From NCBI GenBank assembly GCA_002495845.1, contig DAHF01000014.1, positions 7,980-30,095 on the forward strand: a stretch of DNA of 22,116 bases, read 5' to 3'. This stretch comes from Sulfolobus sp. UBA167 (GTDB lineage Archaea; Thermoproteota; Thermoprotei_A; Sulfolobales; Sulfolobaceae). Positions 14,908 through 22,116 of this stretch are shown here, piece by piece. The notes below the pieces were generated by a model. That model saw only the letters and a program-made list of their open reading frames with translations, did not search any database and had not been told where the DNA came from. Position 1 is the first letter of the stretch. Each line of letters starts with the position of its first letter. The position numbers and the translations under genes are program-made.

Positions 14908-16113
14908 TCAGCTACCTTCTATCTCCTTGCATAAGACATCCGCAAAGTCAGAAGTGGAGAGAGGTGTCACATTCATGAATCTCGCAATGTCCTGAGTAAC
15001 TTTCTTTTTCTCTATCGCCTTCTCTATCGCCTTCTCTATCAGGTTAGATGCCTCATACCATCCCATGAAGTTTAACATGAGCTCTCCTCCTCTTATTATT
15101 CCTGTCGGATTAGCTACATTTTTCCCCGCGTACTTAGGAGCGGTCCCATGTATAGCCTCAAACATTCCTCCGTTGTCGCCTATGTTAGCTCCTCCCAACA
15201 TCCCTATGTTGCCCACCAAGGCCCCTGCTGCGTCAGAGATATAGTCCCCGTTCACGTTGGGAGCTAGAATTACATCGTACTCGTCAGGCCTTAGAATTAT
15301 CTGTTGGAACATATTGTCTGCTATTCTATCGTTGACTATTACCTTACCCTCTCCTTTTACTCCCCGGTTAATTTCGTCCTCGGTTACTACACCTTCCCTA
15401 AACTCATTTAGAATAGTTTCGTATGCCCACTCTCTAAACGCTCCTTCAGTGTATTTCATCACGTTTCCTTTGTGCATTATCGTGATCTTCTTCCTCTTTT
15501 TCTCAATGGCATATTTAGCGGCTAGCCTAGCTATCCTCTGTGTCTTAGCCTTGCTAATTACCTTGATCCCTATTCCAGTATCGTCTTCTATTTCTACGTT
15601 TAATTTCTCTTTCAAAAAGTCTCTGATCATCTTGGCTTCGTTGCTGTTGTAGGTGTACTCTATTCCCCTATAAAGGTCGTCCGTGTTCTCTCTGAATATC
15701 ATCATGTCGACTTTTTCGGCGTTCTTCAAAGGACTTTCTATTCCATTTATGTATTTCACCGGTCTTATATTGGCGTAAAGGTCTAGCATCAATCTGATGG
15801 CAACGTTTATAGACTTCCATCCTTTTCCGATTAGAGTCTCAAGGGGCCCCTTAAGGACTACTCTATACTCTTCAATATTATCCCTGGTTTCCTGAGGAAA
15901 TCTGTCCCCTTTTTCCTTGAAGGCTTTTTCCCCTGCTAGCACTTCCTTCCATTCTATTTCTCTTGATCCGGAATATGCTCTCTTCACAGCTGCATTGATT
16001 ACCTTGATTGCTGCCCTCGTTATCTCAGGTCCTATCCCGTCACCTTCTATATAAAGTATGGTAGGATTGGAAGGTACATCCCATTTTTCATCGTGGAATT
16101 TGATTTTAGCCAT
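14908..16113 (-). CDS. icd: NADP-dependent isocitrate dehydrogenase
   Basis: A 401-residue TCA-cycle enzyme that oxidises isocitrate to 2-oxoglutarate and CO2. Near the N-terminus is YIEGDGIGPEI (21-31). The substrate loop SINVAIR (Ser101, Asn103, Arg107) is followed by Arg117 and FRENTDDLYRG with Arg141 and Tyr148. The metal-binding NVNGDYISDAAG segment lies about two-thirds along. The cofactor loop HGTAPKYAGK keeps the Lys-Tyr pair that in E. coli (Lys344, Tyr345) selects NADP over NAD. Length is usual for the family. Near the C-terminus EKAIEKAIEKKK comes from a 12-base tandem repeat. A minus-strand TATA box (AATTAATAAACC, 16134-16145) is centred 26 bases before the ATG, so the transcript is leaderless. 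It reads toward the candidate origin and the initiator gene. Confidence 0.97.
   Translation of the reverse strand: MAKIKFHDEKWDVPSNPTILYIEGDGIGPEITRAAIKVINAAVKRAYSGSREIEWKEVLAGEKAFKEKGDRFPQETRDNIEEYRVVLKGPLETLIGKGWKSINVAIRLMLDLYANIRPVKYINGIESPLKNAEKVDMMIFRENTDDLYRGIEYTYNSNEAKMIRDFLKEKLNVEIEDDTGIGIKVISKAKTQRIARLAAKYAIEKKRKKITIMHKGNVMKYTEGAFREWAYETILNEFREGVVTEDEINRGVKGEGKVIVNDRIADNMFQQIILRPDEYDVILAPNVNGDYISDAAGALVGNIGMLGGANIGDNGGMFEAIHGTAPKYAGKNVANPTGIIRGGELMLNFMGWYEASNLIEKAIEKAIEKKKVTQDIARFMNVTPLSTSDFADVLCKEIEGS
15009..15040 (-). repeat. 12-base tandem repeat inside icd
   Basis: The unit TCTCTATCGCCT occurs at 15009-15020 and 15021-15032, and eight more bases match at 15033-15040. It encodes the repeated EKAI of the dehydrogenase in frame. 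Confidence 0.9.
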
Positions 16114-16254
16114 AGAAGAAGGTTTTAGAACGGGGTTTATTAATTGACTCTACTTAAAAGATCGCTATACGTAACTGATCTCGAACTTCTGAGAGACAAA
16201 ACGTACGCTGAATTCAGGAAAAGTTATACAATTTTTCTCTATCTATTTTTAATC

Positions 16255-16276
16255 CATTTTACCCCCCGGTAAAATG
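16255..16276. repeat. Perfect 22-base inverted repeat upstream of the dehydratase gene
   Basis: Arms CATTTTACC (16255-16263) and GGTAAAATG (16268-16276) are perfect reverse complements around a CCCC centre. It lies about 27 bases upstream of the TATA box of the SDR gene, a usual place for an activator site. A transcribed hairpin is the alternative. Confidence 0.6.
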
Positions 16277-16302
16277 AAATAATAAGTTTGGAACTTCATC
16301 AA

Positions 16303-16312
16303 AAATATTAAA
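16303..16312 (+). promoter_or_regulatory. TATA box of the dTDP-glucose dehydratase-like gene
   Basis: AATATTAAAG is centred 25.5 bases before ATG 16333, giving a leaderless transcript. Confidence 0.55.
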
Positions 16313-16332
16313 GTGGGAAATAATGATAGCGT

Positions 16333-17274
16333 ATGAAGTTTCTAGTAACTGGAGGGGCCGGGTTCATAGGTTCTGCCTTTGTAAGACAATTGGAGAATTC
16401 AACAGTGCTTGACGCTCTGACTTACGCTGGTAGGGAAGAGAACCTAAGCGGAGTTAACTGTACTTTAGTTAAGGGGAACATAACGAATTATGAATTAGTT
16501 AAAAAAGTTGTAGAGGAAAACAAGATAGATGTAATAGTTAATTTCGCGGCCGAAACTCACGTCGATAGATCCATTGTAGACCCAAAGCCTTTCCTGGATT
16601 CTAACGTGTACGGAGTAGTAAATCTCCTTCAGGTAATCAAGGAAAAGAAGATCAGACTTGTTCACATTTCCACCGACGAAGTTTACGGCGACAATGAGGC
16701 GGACGAGAATTCTCCATTAAGGCCCTCTTCTCCTTATTCTGCATCGAAAGCGTCTGCGGATATGTTCATCATGGCTTATGTGAGGACTTATGGCATTGAC
16801 GCGTTGATAGTCCGACCGTCTAACAATTATGGTCCACGGCAGTTTCCCGAGAAGCTAATACCCAAGACCATAATAAGGACTCTTTTCGATAAGCCTATTC
16901 CAGTTTACGGTGATGGAAAACAAGTTAGAGATTGGATGTACGTTGAGGACACTGCTAGAATAATAAAGGAGATAGCGGAAAATGGAGAGAAAGGAAAAGT
17001 GTATAATATACCCGGTGGAAATAGTATAAGTAATATAGAAATAATATATAAGATAAGTAATATATTAGGTAAAGAAGCTAAGGTAAAGTTCGTCAAAGAC
17101 AGACCCGGCCATGACCGGTTCTACAAGATGAAGCCTTCCATTAAATATGAGACAACTCCCATAGACGAGGGTCTTAGAAGAACCGTGGAATGGTATAAAG
17201 AAAACAGAGAATGGTGGGAACCACTTCTCGGTGACTCCTTTGTAGAGAAAATACCTTGGGAGAATGAAAATTAA
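16333..17274 (+). CDS. dTDP-glucose 4,6-dehydratase-like NAD-dependent SDR
   Basis: A 313-residue extended short-chain dehydrogenase. The NAD-binding TGGAGFIGS is at 6-14, AAETHVDRS at 72-80, and the dehydratase triad Thr-Asp-Glu at 114-116 in STDEVYG. The catalytic YSASK has Tyr135 and Lys139, followed by RPSNNYGPRQFPEKLIP at 161-177. The Asp-Glu pair and the NNYGP loop set RfbB/RmlB apart from UDP-galactose epimerases. The expected product is dTDP-4-keto-6-deoxyglucose for surface or S-layer glycans. The length is slightly short (RmlB is usually 330-360). No other rml gene is in the window, so it is a lone copy or the pathway is elsewhere; related nucleotide-sugar substrates are possible. 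The ATG is preceded by a leaderless-type TATA box and a 22-base inverted repeat. Confidence 0.87.
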   Translation: MKFLVTGGAGFIGSAFVRQLENSTVLDALTYAGREENLSGVNCTLVKGNITNYELVKKVVEENKIDVIVNFAAETHVDRSIVDPKPFLDSNVYGVVNLLQVIKEKKIRLVHISTDEVYGDNEADENSPLRPSSPYSASKASADMFIMAYVRTYGIDALIVRPSNNYGPRQFPEKLIPKTIIRTLFDKPIPVYGDGKQVRDWMYVEDTARIIKEIAENGEKGKVYNIPGGNSISNIEIIYKISNILGKEAKVKFVKDRPGHDRFYKMKPSIKYETTPIDEGLRRTVEWYKENREWWEPLLGDSFVEKIPWENEN

Positions 17275-17464
17275 TTAAAACTGTAATTTGCAATACAGTT
17301 TTAAGTAGTACATTTTTATAAATATAAATGAGTAATCTTCTAAATTTTTTCCCTTAATATGTGCAATTTAACCTTCATCTTCCTAGAGACTACGCTCATG
17401 AGGATAGTTTACGTATTATAACTCTTCCCTCCTTACCCAAGAAGATAAAACCTCATAAAGCGTA

Positions 17465-18286
17465 ATGATCTTCGTGAGGCTTGAAGTAGATTATCAAGGA
17501 AAGAATTATAGCGTAGATACGGAGGAGAAAGTTACCATATTACAGGGGAATCTCTCGAGGAGGATGGTAGCCAGAACGTTTTACTATCTGTTTAAGACTA
17601 TTAACGCAGTGCCACGCCTTTACGGTAGACTTGATCCGAGGGACCCGCTGGAGAGTTGGAAGGTAAAAATGGAGGAAGTGTTTTCAAAGTTTCTCTCTCA
17701 GGAATTGGACAACGCAAAGTTTGACTTCAATTTCTCTTTCAAGGTTTTAACTGATGCGTTAACGTTACAGGGGAAAGTAGCAGGAAGTGATGTGAGCGTC
17801 AAAGTACAACCTGAGAAACAGCCTGAGGTAAAGCTAGGGGACGCAAGTGGCCCCGTGATGGTCGATTCTTTTTTCATGAATAATATAAAAAAATTGAAGC
17901 CCTATTTCATTCCCTCTTGCAGGGTAGGACTTTTCTCGGCATTTAACAGATTCACTATACTTCAGTTCGAAAGTCCTACTGGAATTCCGAGGACGTTAGG
18001 GCTGATAGCAGACTTCATCAATTCCATGGTACTCGAGCCTGGATATCTAGAGAAAGTAATGGATAGACAAATCAAGGTAGAGGGAAATGAATTTTTGTGT
18101 GATGAAATGCCAATCTATAACTGCGAACCCGAAGTTCTCAACAAGTTCATACTCAATTTCTTTGCTAAAAGAAGTGAATTAAACTCCGTGTCTTTCATAG
18201 AAGACCCGGACATCTACGATGAAGATGTCGATAAGACCATATCAGGCTTTAAGGGAAATGTCGTAGTTTCAAGGAAGGAAAACTAA
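17465..18286 (+). CDS. Unknown protein resembling an inactivated RecF/OLD-type P-loop ATPase
   Basis: A 273-residue protein that I do not recognise by name. Its layout recalls AAA ATPases of the RecF/OLD type. An N-terminal strand pair (FVRLEVDYQGKNYSV) leads to VTILQGNLSRRMVARTFYYLF (23-43), where an intact protein would have GxNGSGKS; no GK-S/T remains. FIPSCRVGLFSAF (148-160) resembles the family's PxxRxGL segment. SVSFIEDPDIYDED (241-254) resembles Walker B with its EEPE, here weakened to EDPD. The protein ends in GNVVVSRKEN, where the sensor strand and THS would be. If right, it is a non-hydrolysing relative and may be a structural partner. It overlaps the convergent 426-residue gene by 4 bases. 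The relation is inferred by eye and may be wrong. Confidence 0.75.
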   Translation: MIFVRLEVDYQGKNYSVDTEEKVTILQGNLSRRMVARTFYYLFKTINAVPRLYGRLDPRDPLESWKVKMEEVFSKFLSQELDNAKFDFNFSFKVLTDALTLQGKVAGSDVSVKVQPEKQPEVKLGDASGPVMVDSFFMNNIKKLKPYFIPSCRVGLFSAFNRFTILQFESPTGIPRTLGLIADFINSMVLEPGYLEKVMDRQIKVEGNEFLCDEMPIYNCEPEVLNKFILNFFAKRSELNSVSFIEDPDIYDEDVDKTISGFKGNVVVSRKEN

Positions 18287-19563
18287 ACATTTATGTTGCT
18301 CCTTATCCACTCCGTGATAACTTTCCTTAACTTCACCATAGTTTCTAAAGGAGTTCCTATTCTTATTTTAGATCTAAGCCTGGTGCCTCTTTCGGACTCG
18401 CCCCTTAGGATTAGGTAGATCTTTCCTTCGCCCTTTATTTGGATAGTAAACCTTCTCCCGAGATATTTAGATTCTATTTTCTTCTCCTGCCCTTTTATCA
18501 GTTCGCTCACGAGCTGTCTGTTTATTACCCTAGACACTTCAGCGTAAATGTCCCGGTTTCTCTGGTCGGGTAGAGATAGAATCTTAAGCATTATCTCAGC
18601 AGCTATCCTGGAACATGTGAGCCTATCTTGTAGTAGCTTTTCACACTCTTTAGCCAAGGTGGGAAAAGGTTCTGTGTCTTTGCTTAGGGCTATCCTGACT
18701 AATGTGTTCACGTCATCGCGGTCAAAAGTGAAAGTCCTAGTAGGTCCTTTTATGGAGATCTTATTGAACTCGTTAAACAAAGAAAAAATCCTTTTATTTC
18801 CAAAGTTTATTCCATCTCTAAGTAATTTTATGTTAATGTCTTGTTTTCTAGGTAATATCTTGTTTTCTTTCCACGTTTGTTCCTTTAAATCTAAAGAAAT
18901 GTTAGTCTTCTCTGGGAACGTCCTGGGATCAAACCCGTTTATCTCTTCAAACGAAGGAGGGGAGAAGACTCCTGCCTCTGCCATGCGTATTTTTTCCCAC
19001 TCTTCGTGCATTCCGCTAGTACTTGTGATATCAACTAGATGGCCTCCTTGGATTACTTTAGATCTGAGTATAGTGTATGCCGATTCTCTTAAGGGCCTTG
19101 AAAGGATCACATTCTTAGACTTTAGTTCGTAGATGCTGTGGACAACTTCTATCCCTTTCTGCAGGAGAATTTCTCCTTCTTTCGGATTAGCTGATATAAT
19201 CGGATAGTTGAACCTTTCATGGATCTTCATTAGGACTTCGGCTCTCTCCTTTGACACGACTCTAGGAGAGATCTCTCTCACGGGGATCCTGGTGATTATG
19301 AAAGAGAGTTTCATCTTTCTCATGTATTCTTCTGAGGGTTCCCAGAGGATGACCCTCTTCATGGTTTTGAGCAAGCTAGGAGTAGCTATTGCATTGACTA
19401 AGACTGTGCGTCTAGGATTTTCTATGTTCCTATAGTAATTAGCTAAGACCACTAGATTCCTGTCCTTTATCTTTTCATAAATTTCGTCTACTATTGGGAC
19501 TATTACCAGTCCGCCTTCGGCGTTTTTCAGCTTCCTCTCTAATTCTGCCAGTAGGTACTTCAT
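18283..19563 (-). CDS. Conserved-looking protein of unknown function, basic C-terminus
   Basis: A 426-residue soluble protein, not recognised. The N-terminal part is alternating strands and helices (GGLVIVPIVDEIYEKI, NLVVLANYY, TVLVNAIATPSLLKTM, RVILWEPSEEY), which recalls a Rossmann-like or helicase-like fold, but no Walker motif is present. Then come NVILSRPLRESAY and GGHLVDITSTSGMHEEWEKI. A helical middle follows, and a strand-rich basic C-terminus (RRFTIQIKGEGKIYLILRGESERGTRLRSKIRIG) that could bind nucleic acid. It is convergent with the degenerate ATPase-like gene (4-base overlap) and divergent from the ABC operon, with only 40 bases between start codons. Codon use and length look like a real gene. 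Function cannot be given. Confidence 0.7.
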   Translation of the reverse strand: MKYLLAELERKLKNAEGGLVIVPIVDEIYEKIKDRNLVVLANYYRNIENPRRTVLVNAIATPSLLKTMKRVILWEPSEEYMRKMKLSFIITRIPVREISPRVVSKERAEVLMKIHERFNYPIISANPKEGEILLQKGIEVVHSIYELKSKNVILSRPLRESAYTILRSKVIQGGHLVDITSTSGMHEEWEKIRMAEAGVFSPPSFEEINGFDPRTFPEKTNISLDLKEQTWKENKILPRKQDINIKLLRDGINFGNKRIFSLFNEFNKISIKGPTRTFTFDRDDVNTLVRIALSKDTEPFPTLAKECEKLLQDRLTCSRIAAEIMLKILSLPDQRNRDIYAEVSRVINRQLVSELIKGQEKKIESKYLGRRFTIQIKGEGKIYLILRGESERGTRLRSKIRIGTPLETMVKLRKVITEWIRSNINV

Positions 19564-19603
19564 CGGAAAACATTTAAATTTAAATTAGATAAAAGGAGTA
19601 TCG
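19564..19603. promoter_or_regulatory. Divergent promoter between the 426-residue gene and the ABC operon
   Basis: The perfect palindrome ATTTAAATTTAAAT (19572-19585) is centred about 26 bases before the TTG start of the ABC ATPase and can be its TATA box. On the minus strand CTTTTATCTA (near 19586-19595) is about 28 bases before ATG 19563. As at 5493-5525, two leaderless promoters interlock in very little space. Confidence 0.5.
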
Positions 19604-20494
19604 TTGTCAAGGGTAATAGAAGTTTTTGGGTTGACGAAAACTTTTAAACGATCTGTGGCCCTGCAAGATATCTCCTTTAGCGTAGAAAAAGGGTCTATTA
19701 CCGGCTTTATAGGTCCTAATGGCTCAGGTAAGACGACCACCATAAAGATCCTTTCTGGCCTGCTGAAAGGGGACAAAGGGAAGGTATCCGTCCTAGGCAT
19801 GAACCCGTGGGACAACCCAAAGATCAGGGAGAGGATGAGCATAATTTTCGACAAACTGTATTTTCCTCAACTGAACACCGTTGAAGACTTCATTTATGAT
19901 ATAGCTTCCATTTACGAGAGAGTAGACCCGGATGACATCATAGATGAGTTTGACTTAGGGAGGTTCAGGAAGAGAAAGCTCGCAGAGCTCTCGGCTGGTT
20001 ATAAGCAGAAAGTCCAACTGGCCTCGGCCCTATTGAACGACCCTGAACTGATAATTGCAGATGAGCCTACTGCAAACTTGGATCCTACTGCAAGAAACGA
20101 GTTTAATTCAATAATAACGAATTTAAATAAGAATAAAGGGATAACGTTCTTCATTTCTTCTCATATATTAAGTGAACTTGAGAGAGTGATCACACACGTC
20201 GTTATGATAGATAGAGGCAAGATAGTAGCTTCTTCCTCGGTGAATGCATTTCTAGGAGAAGAGATTGAGGACAAGCTAGTGATCCTCGTTGACAAACCTG
20301 AAGACGCAGTGAAGGCTTTGAAGAGCTATGAAGCTAGGATTTCCGGAGCTTACGTAGAAGTCAAAGGTGACATTAAGGGCATCGTAAATGCGCTAGATGA
20401 GGCTAAAGTAAAGATTATTATGATAAGAAGGTCTTCTTTAGATGATGCTTTCCTCGAAAGGACTGGAAGGAACTTTCAAGATAATCTTCAATGA
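19604..20494 (+). CDS. ABC transporter ATP-binding protein (ABC-2 type exporter)
   Basis: A 296-residue ATPase. Walker A is GPNGSGKTT at 37-45, signature LSAGYKQKV at 129-137, Walker B LIIADEP at 149-155 with the D-loop NLD at 158-160, and the switch His in SSH at 185-187. A C-terminal extension (about 215-290) is typical of ABC-2 exporter ATPases. The signature has Ala where LSGGQ has its first Gly, and the usual Q-loop position (IFDKLYFPQL) is atypical. Start: TTG 19604, preceded by AAGGAG at 19593-19598 and a TATA box 26 bases upstream; no ATG fits. The permease gene begins 53 bases before the end of this one, so they are coupled. The substrate is unknown. Confidence 0.95.
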   Translation: MSRVIEVFGLTKTFKRSVALQDISFSVEKGSITGFIGPNGSGKTTTIKILSGLLKGDKGKVSVLGMNPWDNPKIRERMSIIFDKLYFPQLNTVEDFIYDIASIYERVDPDDIIDEFDLGRFRKRKLAELSAGYKQKVQLASALLNDPELIIADEPTANLDPTARNEFNSIITNLNKNKGITFFISSHILSELERVITHVVMIDRGKIVASSSVNAFLGEEIEDKLVILVDKPEDAVKALKSYEARISGAYVEVKGDIKGIVNALDEAKVKIIMIRRSSLDDAFLERTGRNFQDNLQ

Positions 20495-21203
20495 GAGGTA
20501 TAGAGACCCGACCTTACAGCTAATAGTCCCAGTTATGATAGCGACTAACGTGTTCTTTCCAGCCTTTCTAGCGCAGGGCGGTTTCAAGCCTTTTGCCCTC
20601 GTCCTTGCAGGGATCCCCGTCATAAATGTGTCCGAAACTTTGGCTTTCGCGTTAGCTCTGAGGAACATAATCTTCGTCCTCGGAGATCATATTTTCAATA
20701 ACTCCATAGTTTCCTTCTTGATGATGCCCGTGAGAAGGACCCAGCTTTTCCTCATTTTCCTCCTTAATGACATAGGGATTCCATATATAATCTGGGTATT
20801 CACCACTCTTTTTTATTTGGTCAGCCTAGGAGTGAATTTGAGCGGTGTTGTACTTGCTATAATCGAGGTATTTTCAGCGGGCTACTTATTCTCGGTCTCG
20901 TTCATACTTATGGCGACGTTGAAGATAAGGTCTCCTGGGGCTACCGCTTTGGTATCAGTCTTCGTTTTAGGTTCCTTGTTTATATTCGGAGGCCTAGGCG
21001 GTTACGAGCTAATTCTTTCAAGGAACGTCTTCGGAGAGTACGTCACATCCGCCATGAACCCTTACGTCTCCTTGTTGGGATATTACGTAACAGGCAATGG
21101 CTCTCTACTGAGCGTATCGTCTTTCGGTTCACTTATAGATTTGGCACTAGGAATAATTTTTATTATTATTTCTCTCATTATATTCAAGAGGTATCAGGTT
21201 TGA
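20442..21203 (+). CDS. ABC-2 type exporter permease
   Basis: A 253-residue membrane protein with about six hydrophobic helices, typical of ABC-2 permeases. Its N-terminal cytoplasmic segment (GLEGTFKIIFNERYRDP) is followed by a first helix (LIVPVMIATNVFFPAFLA). A conserved-looking coupling segment is FLMMPVRRTQLFL, with MPVRRT in the place of the usual LP-x-S/T motif. It starts at ATG 20442 or the adjoining ATG 20445, deep inside the ATPase gene (a 53-base overlap). Its stop TGA (21201-21203) overlaps the TTG start of the next gene as TTGA, so translation of the three is linked. Substrate unknown. Confidence 0.88.
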   Translation: MMLSSKGLEGTFKIIFNERYRDPTLQLIVPVMIATNVFFPAFLAQGGFKPFALVLAGIPVINVSETLAFALALRNIIFVLGDHIFNNSIVSFLMMPVRRTQLFLIFLLNDIGIPYIIWVFTTLFYLVSLGVNLSGVVLAIIEVFSAGYLFSVSFILMATLKIRSPGATALVSVFVLGSLFIFGGLGGYELILSRNVFGEYVTSAMNPYVSLLGYYVTGNGSLLSVSSFGSLIDLALGIIFIIISLIIFKRYQV

Positions 21204-21706
21204 TAATAAGGATAGGGCTCTTGTTGCTCAGCATAGGAATAGTATTGATCTCCCTGTCCTCGGTTTCCATCGCACATCATTACGTCCAGAACGTATCCTT
21301 CTTTAAGTCATACAAGGTTGACGTTAACCCTTTGATGATAGATCCAGAGCTGTCCTTGTCATATAATGGCACTGCGGAGGTCATGGTAACGCATAAAGGC
21401 ATCACAGCAAATTACACTACTCCTGCGATAATTCCCCTAAGAGAGGGCTGTTATCAATTATCGGTATTGAAGGAGAGCTCTTTTGTCAAGTTCGTGAATT
21501 CCACTTTACCACCTACAAAGTGCGACAACTCAACTACAAGGCTAGTCCCGATCAACGTCACTGGCAACGTTACCGCTAAGCTGGTCTTTTCAGGCGTGAA
21601 GACTACCCTTTACGGTGAGCAGTGGACACTGGGCGGAATAGTTTTAATAATTGTAGGGATAATCATCGAGCTTTTCAGCGTCCTCAAGAGGGTAACTAAA
21701 CTATAG
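21200..21706 (+). CDS. Two-helix accessory protein of the ABC exporter operon
   Basis: A 168-residue membrane protein, not a known named family to me. Helix 1 is at about 4-24 (IGLLLLSIGIVLISLSSVSIA) and helix 2 at about 143-161 (LGGIVLIIVGIIIELFSVL). Between them is an extracytoplasmic beta-type domain rich in N-x-S/T sites, with two cysteines (GCYQ and TKCDN) that could form a disulfide. It starts at TTG 21200, overlapping the permease stop as TTGA, with AGAGGT a few bases upstream as ribosome-binding site. The tight coupling suggests a third subunit of the exporter, perhaps handling the released substrate. Confidence 0.8.
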   Translation: MIIRIGLLLLSIGIVLISLSSVSIAHHYVQNVSFFKSYKVDVNPLMIDPELSLSYNGTAEVMVTHKGITANYTTPAIIPLREGCYQLSVLKESSFVKFVNSTLPPTKCDNSTTRLVPINVTGNVTAKLVFSGVKTTLYGEQWTLGGIVLIIVGIIIELFSVLKRVTKL

Positions 21707-21743
21707 CTTCTTTAAATAGGTGTATAGACATATTGACTATTAT

Positions 21744-22115
21744 ATGGAGTACCAGTTTCCCTATTATGATTTGCAAACTGCTAGATCAATGATGGTTTGG
21801 TTGAGAAAGAAAATGGAGGAGCTTAACGGAGTCAAATACATGGCAGAGGACGCCTTAATGAGAGGAGAGAAAGACGCTATAACTATGTATACTGTAGCTA
21901 CAAAAGGGATAATAGACGAGATCTCTAGAAGGGGGATATTGGTTAGGGATCCTACTATAGGCTTGATCGATTTTCCAGCAATAATAAACGGGAAGCCCGC
22001 ATACTTATGCTGGCTTACCAGCGAGGACGACATCTCTTTCTGGCACTACGTGGAAGAGGGCTTCACTGGAAGGAAAAGGATAACAAAAAATGATGATATT
22101 TTAAGCCTGCTATAG
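21744..22115 (+). CDS. DUF2203-type protein
   Basis: A protein of 123 residues if ATG 21744 is used. The pattern matches DUF2203: YDLQTARSMMVWLRKKMEELNGV at the start, IIDEISRRGILVRDPTIGLIDFPA in the middle, and PAYLCWLTSEDDISFWHYVEEGFTGRKRI near the end (GLxDFP, LCW and FWH are the family landmarks). Function of the family is unknown. A GTG at 21720 would add 8 residues. I prefer the ATG because TTTAAATA (21711-21718) is centred about 29 bases before it, which places the transcription start after the GTG. This also implies its own promoter, separate from the ABC operon that ends at 21706. Confidence 0.85.
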   Translation: MEYQFPYYDLQTARSMMVWLRKKMEELNGVKYMAEDALMRGEKDAITMYTVATKGIIDEISRRGILVRDPTIGLIDFPAIINGKPAYLCWLTSEDDISFWHYVEEGFTGRKRITKNDDILSLL

Positions 22116-22116
22116 G

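Noticed and set aside
15257..15652. Plus-strand open frame of 131 codons in isocitrate dehydrogenase
   Set aside because: Antisense shadow of a certain enzyme gene.
16180..16215. Two CTGA boxes before the SDR gene suggesting another C/D box sRNA
   Set aside because: No acceptable C or C' box lies at the required spacing.
18548..19132. Plus-strand open frame of 194 codons inside the 426-residue minus gene
   Set aside because: It is Ser/Leu-rich antisense read-through of a clearly better minus-strand gene, with no motif and no promoter.
1..22116. CRISPR array or CRISPR-associated genes
   Set aside because: No regularly spaced direct repeats were seen in any intergenic region, and no Cas-like protein is present.

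Overview
The window looks like chromosomal DNA of a thermoacidophilic, sulfur-oxidising member of the Sulfolobales (Thermoproteota). The evidence is a complete sulfur oxygenase reductase gene, a thermopsin-type acid protease homologue, an archaeal Orc1/Cdc6 initiator beside isocitrate dehydrogenase, many leaderless promoters with a TATA box about 25 bases before the start codon, and frequent TTG/GTG starts. No rRNA, tRNA or CRISPR array is visible.

Bases 1-3.3 kb hold the N-terminal 534 codons of an MMPL/RND-type membrane protein that runs off the left edge (minus), an RNA m5C methyltransferase of the RsmB/NSUN type (plus), and a GC-rich scar of an IS200/IS605 (TnpB/omega-RNA) right end. Bases 3.3-7.0 kb hold a membrane quality-control neighbourhood: a stomatin/SPFH protein and a membrane-anchored thermopsin-like protein (minus, one operon), divergent from a short NfeD-like protein, a small unknown and a two-domain gamma-glutamylcyclotransferase-like protein (plus). 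Bases 7.0-8.1 kb have no intact gene, but about 130 codons of one frame are readable through five stop codons: an old pseudogene.

Bases 8.1-12.9 kb hold a TPR protein and sulfur oxygenase reductase (minus), a divergent MFS permease (plus), a pterin-4a-carbinolamine dehydratase (minus), a C/D box sRNA whose second guide matches archaeal 16S rRNA at the position equivalent to E. coli 912 (plus), and a multi-helix membrane protein related to mechanosensitive-channel helix repeats (minus).

Bases 12.9-16.1 kb are a replication locus: a small coiled-coil protein overlapping the end of an Orc1/Cdc6 initiator (most like Cdc6-3), a 366-base gap with three origin-recognition-box-like motifs in the same orientation (candidate oriC2), and NADP-type isocitrate dehydrogenase. 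Bases 16.3-22.1 kb hold a dTDP-glucose 4,6-dehydratase-like SDR, a convergent pair of unrecognised proteins (one resembling a P-loop ATPase that has lost its Walker A motif), a three-gene ABC exporter operon, and a DUF2203-type protein.

Most calls come from recognising motifs and family-like sequence by eye; no database search was run. Names of families and the known gene order around oriC2 are from memory and are marked as such.
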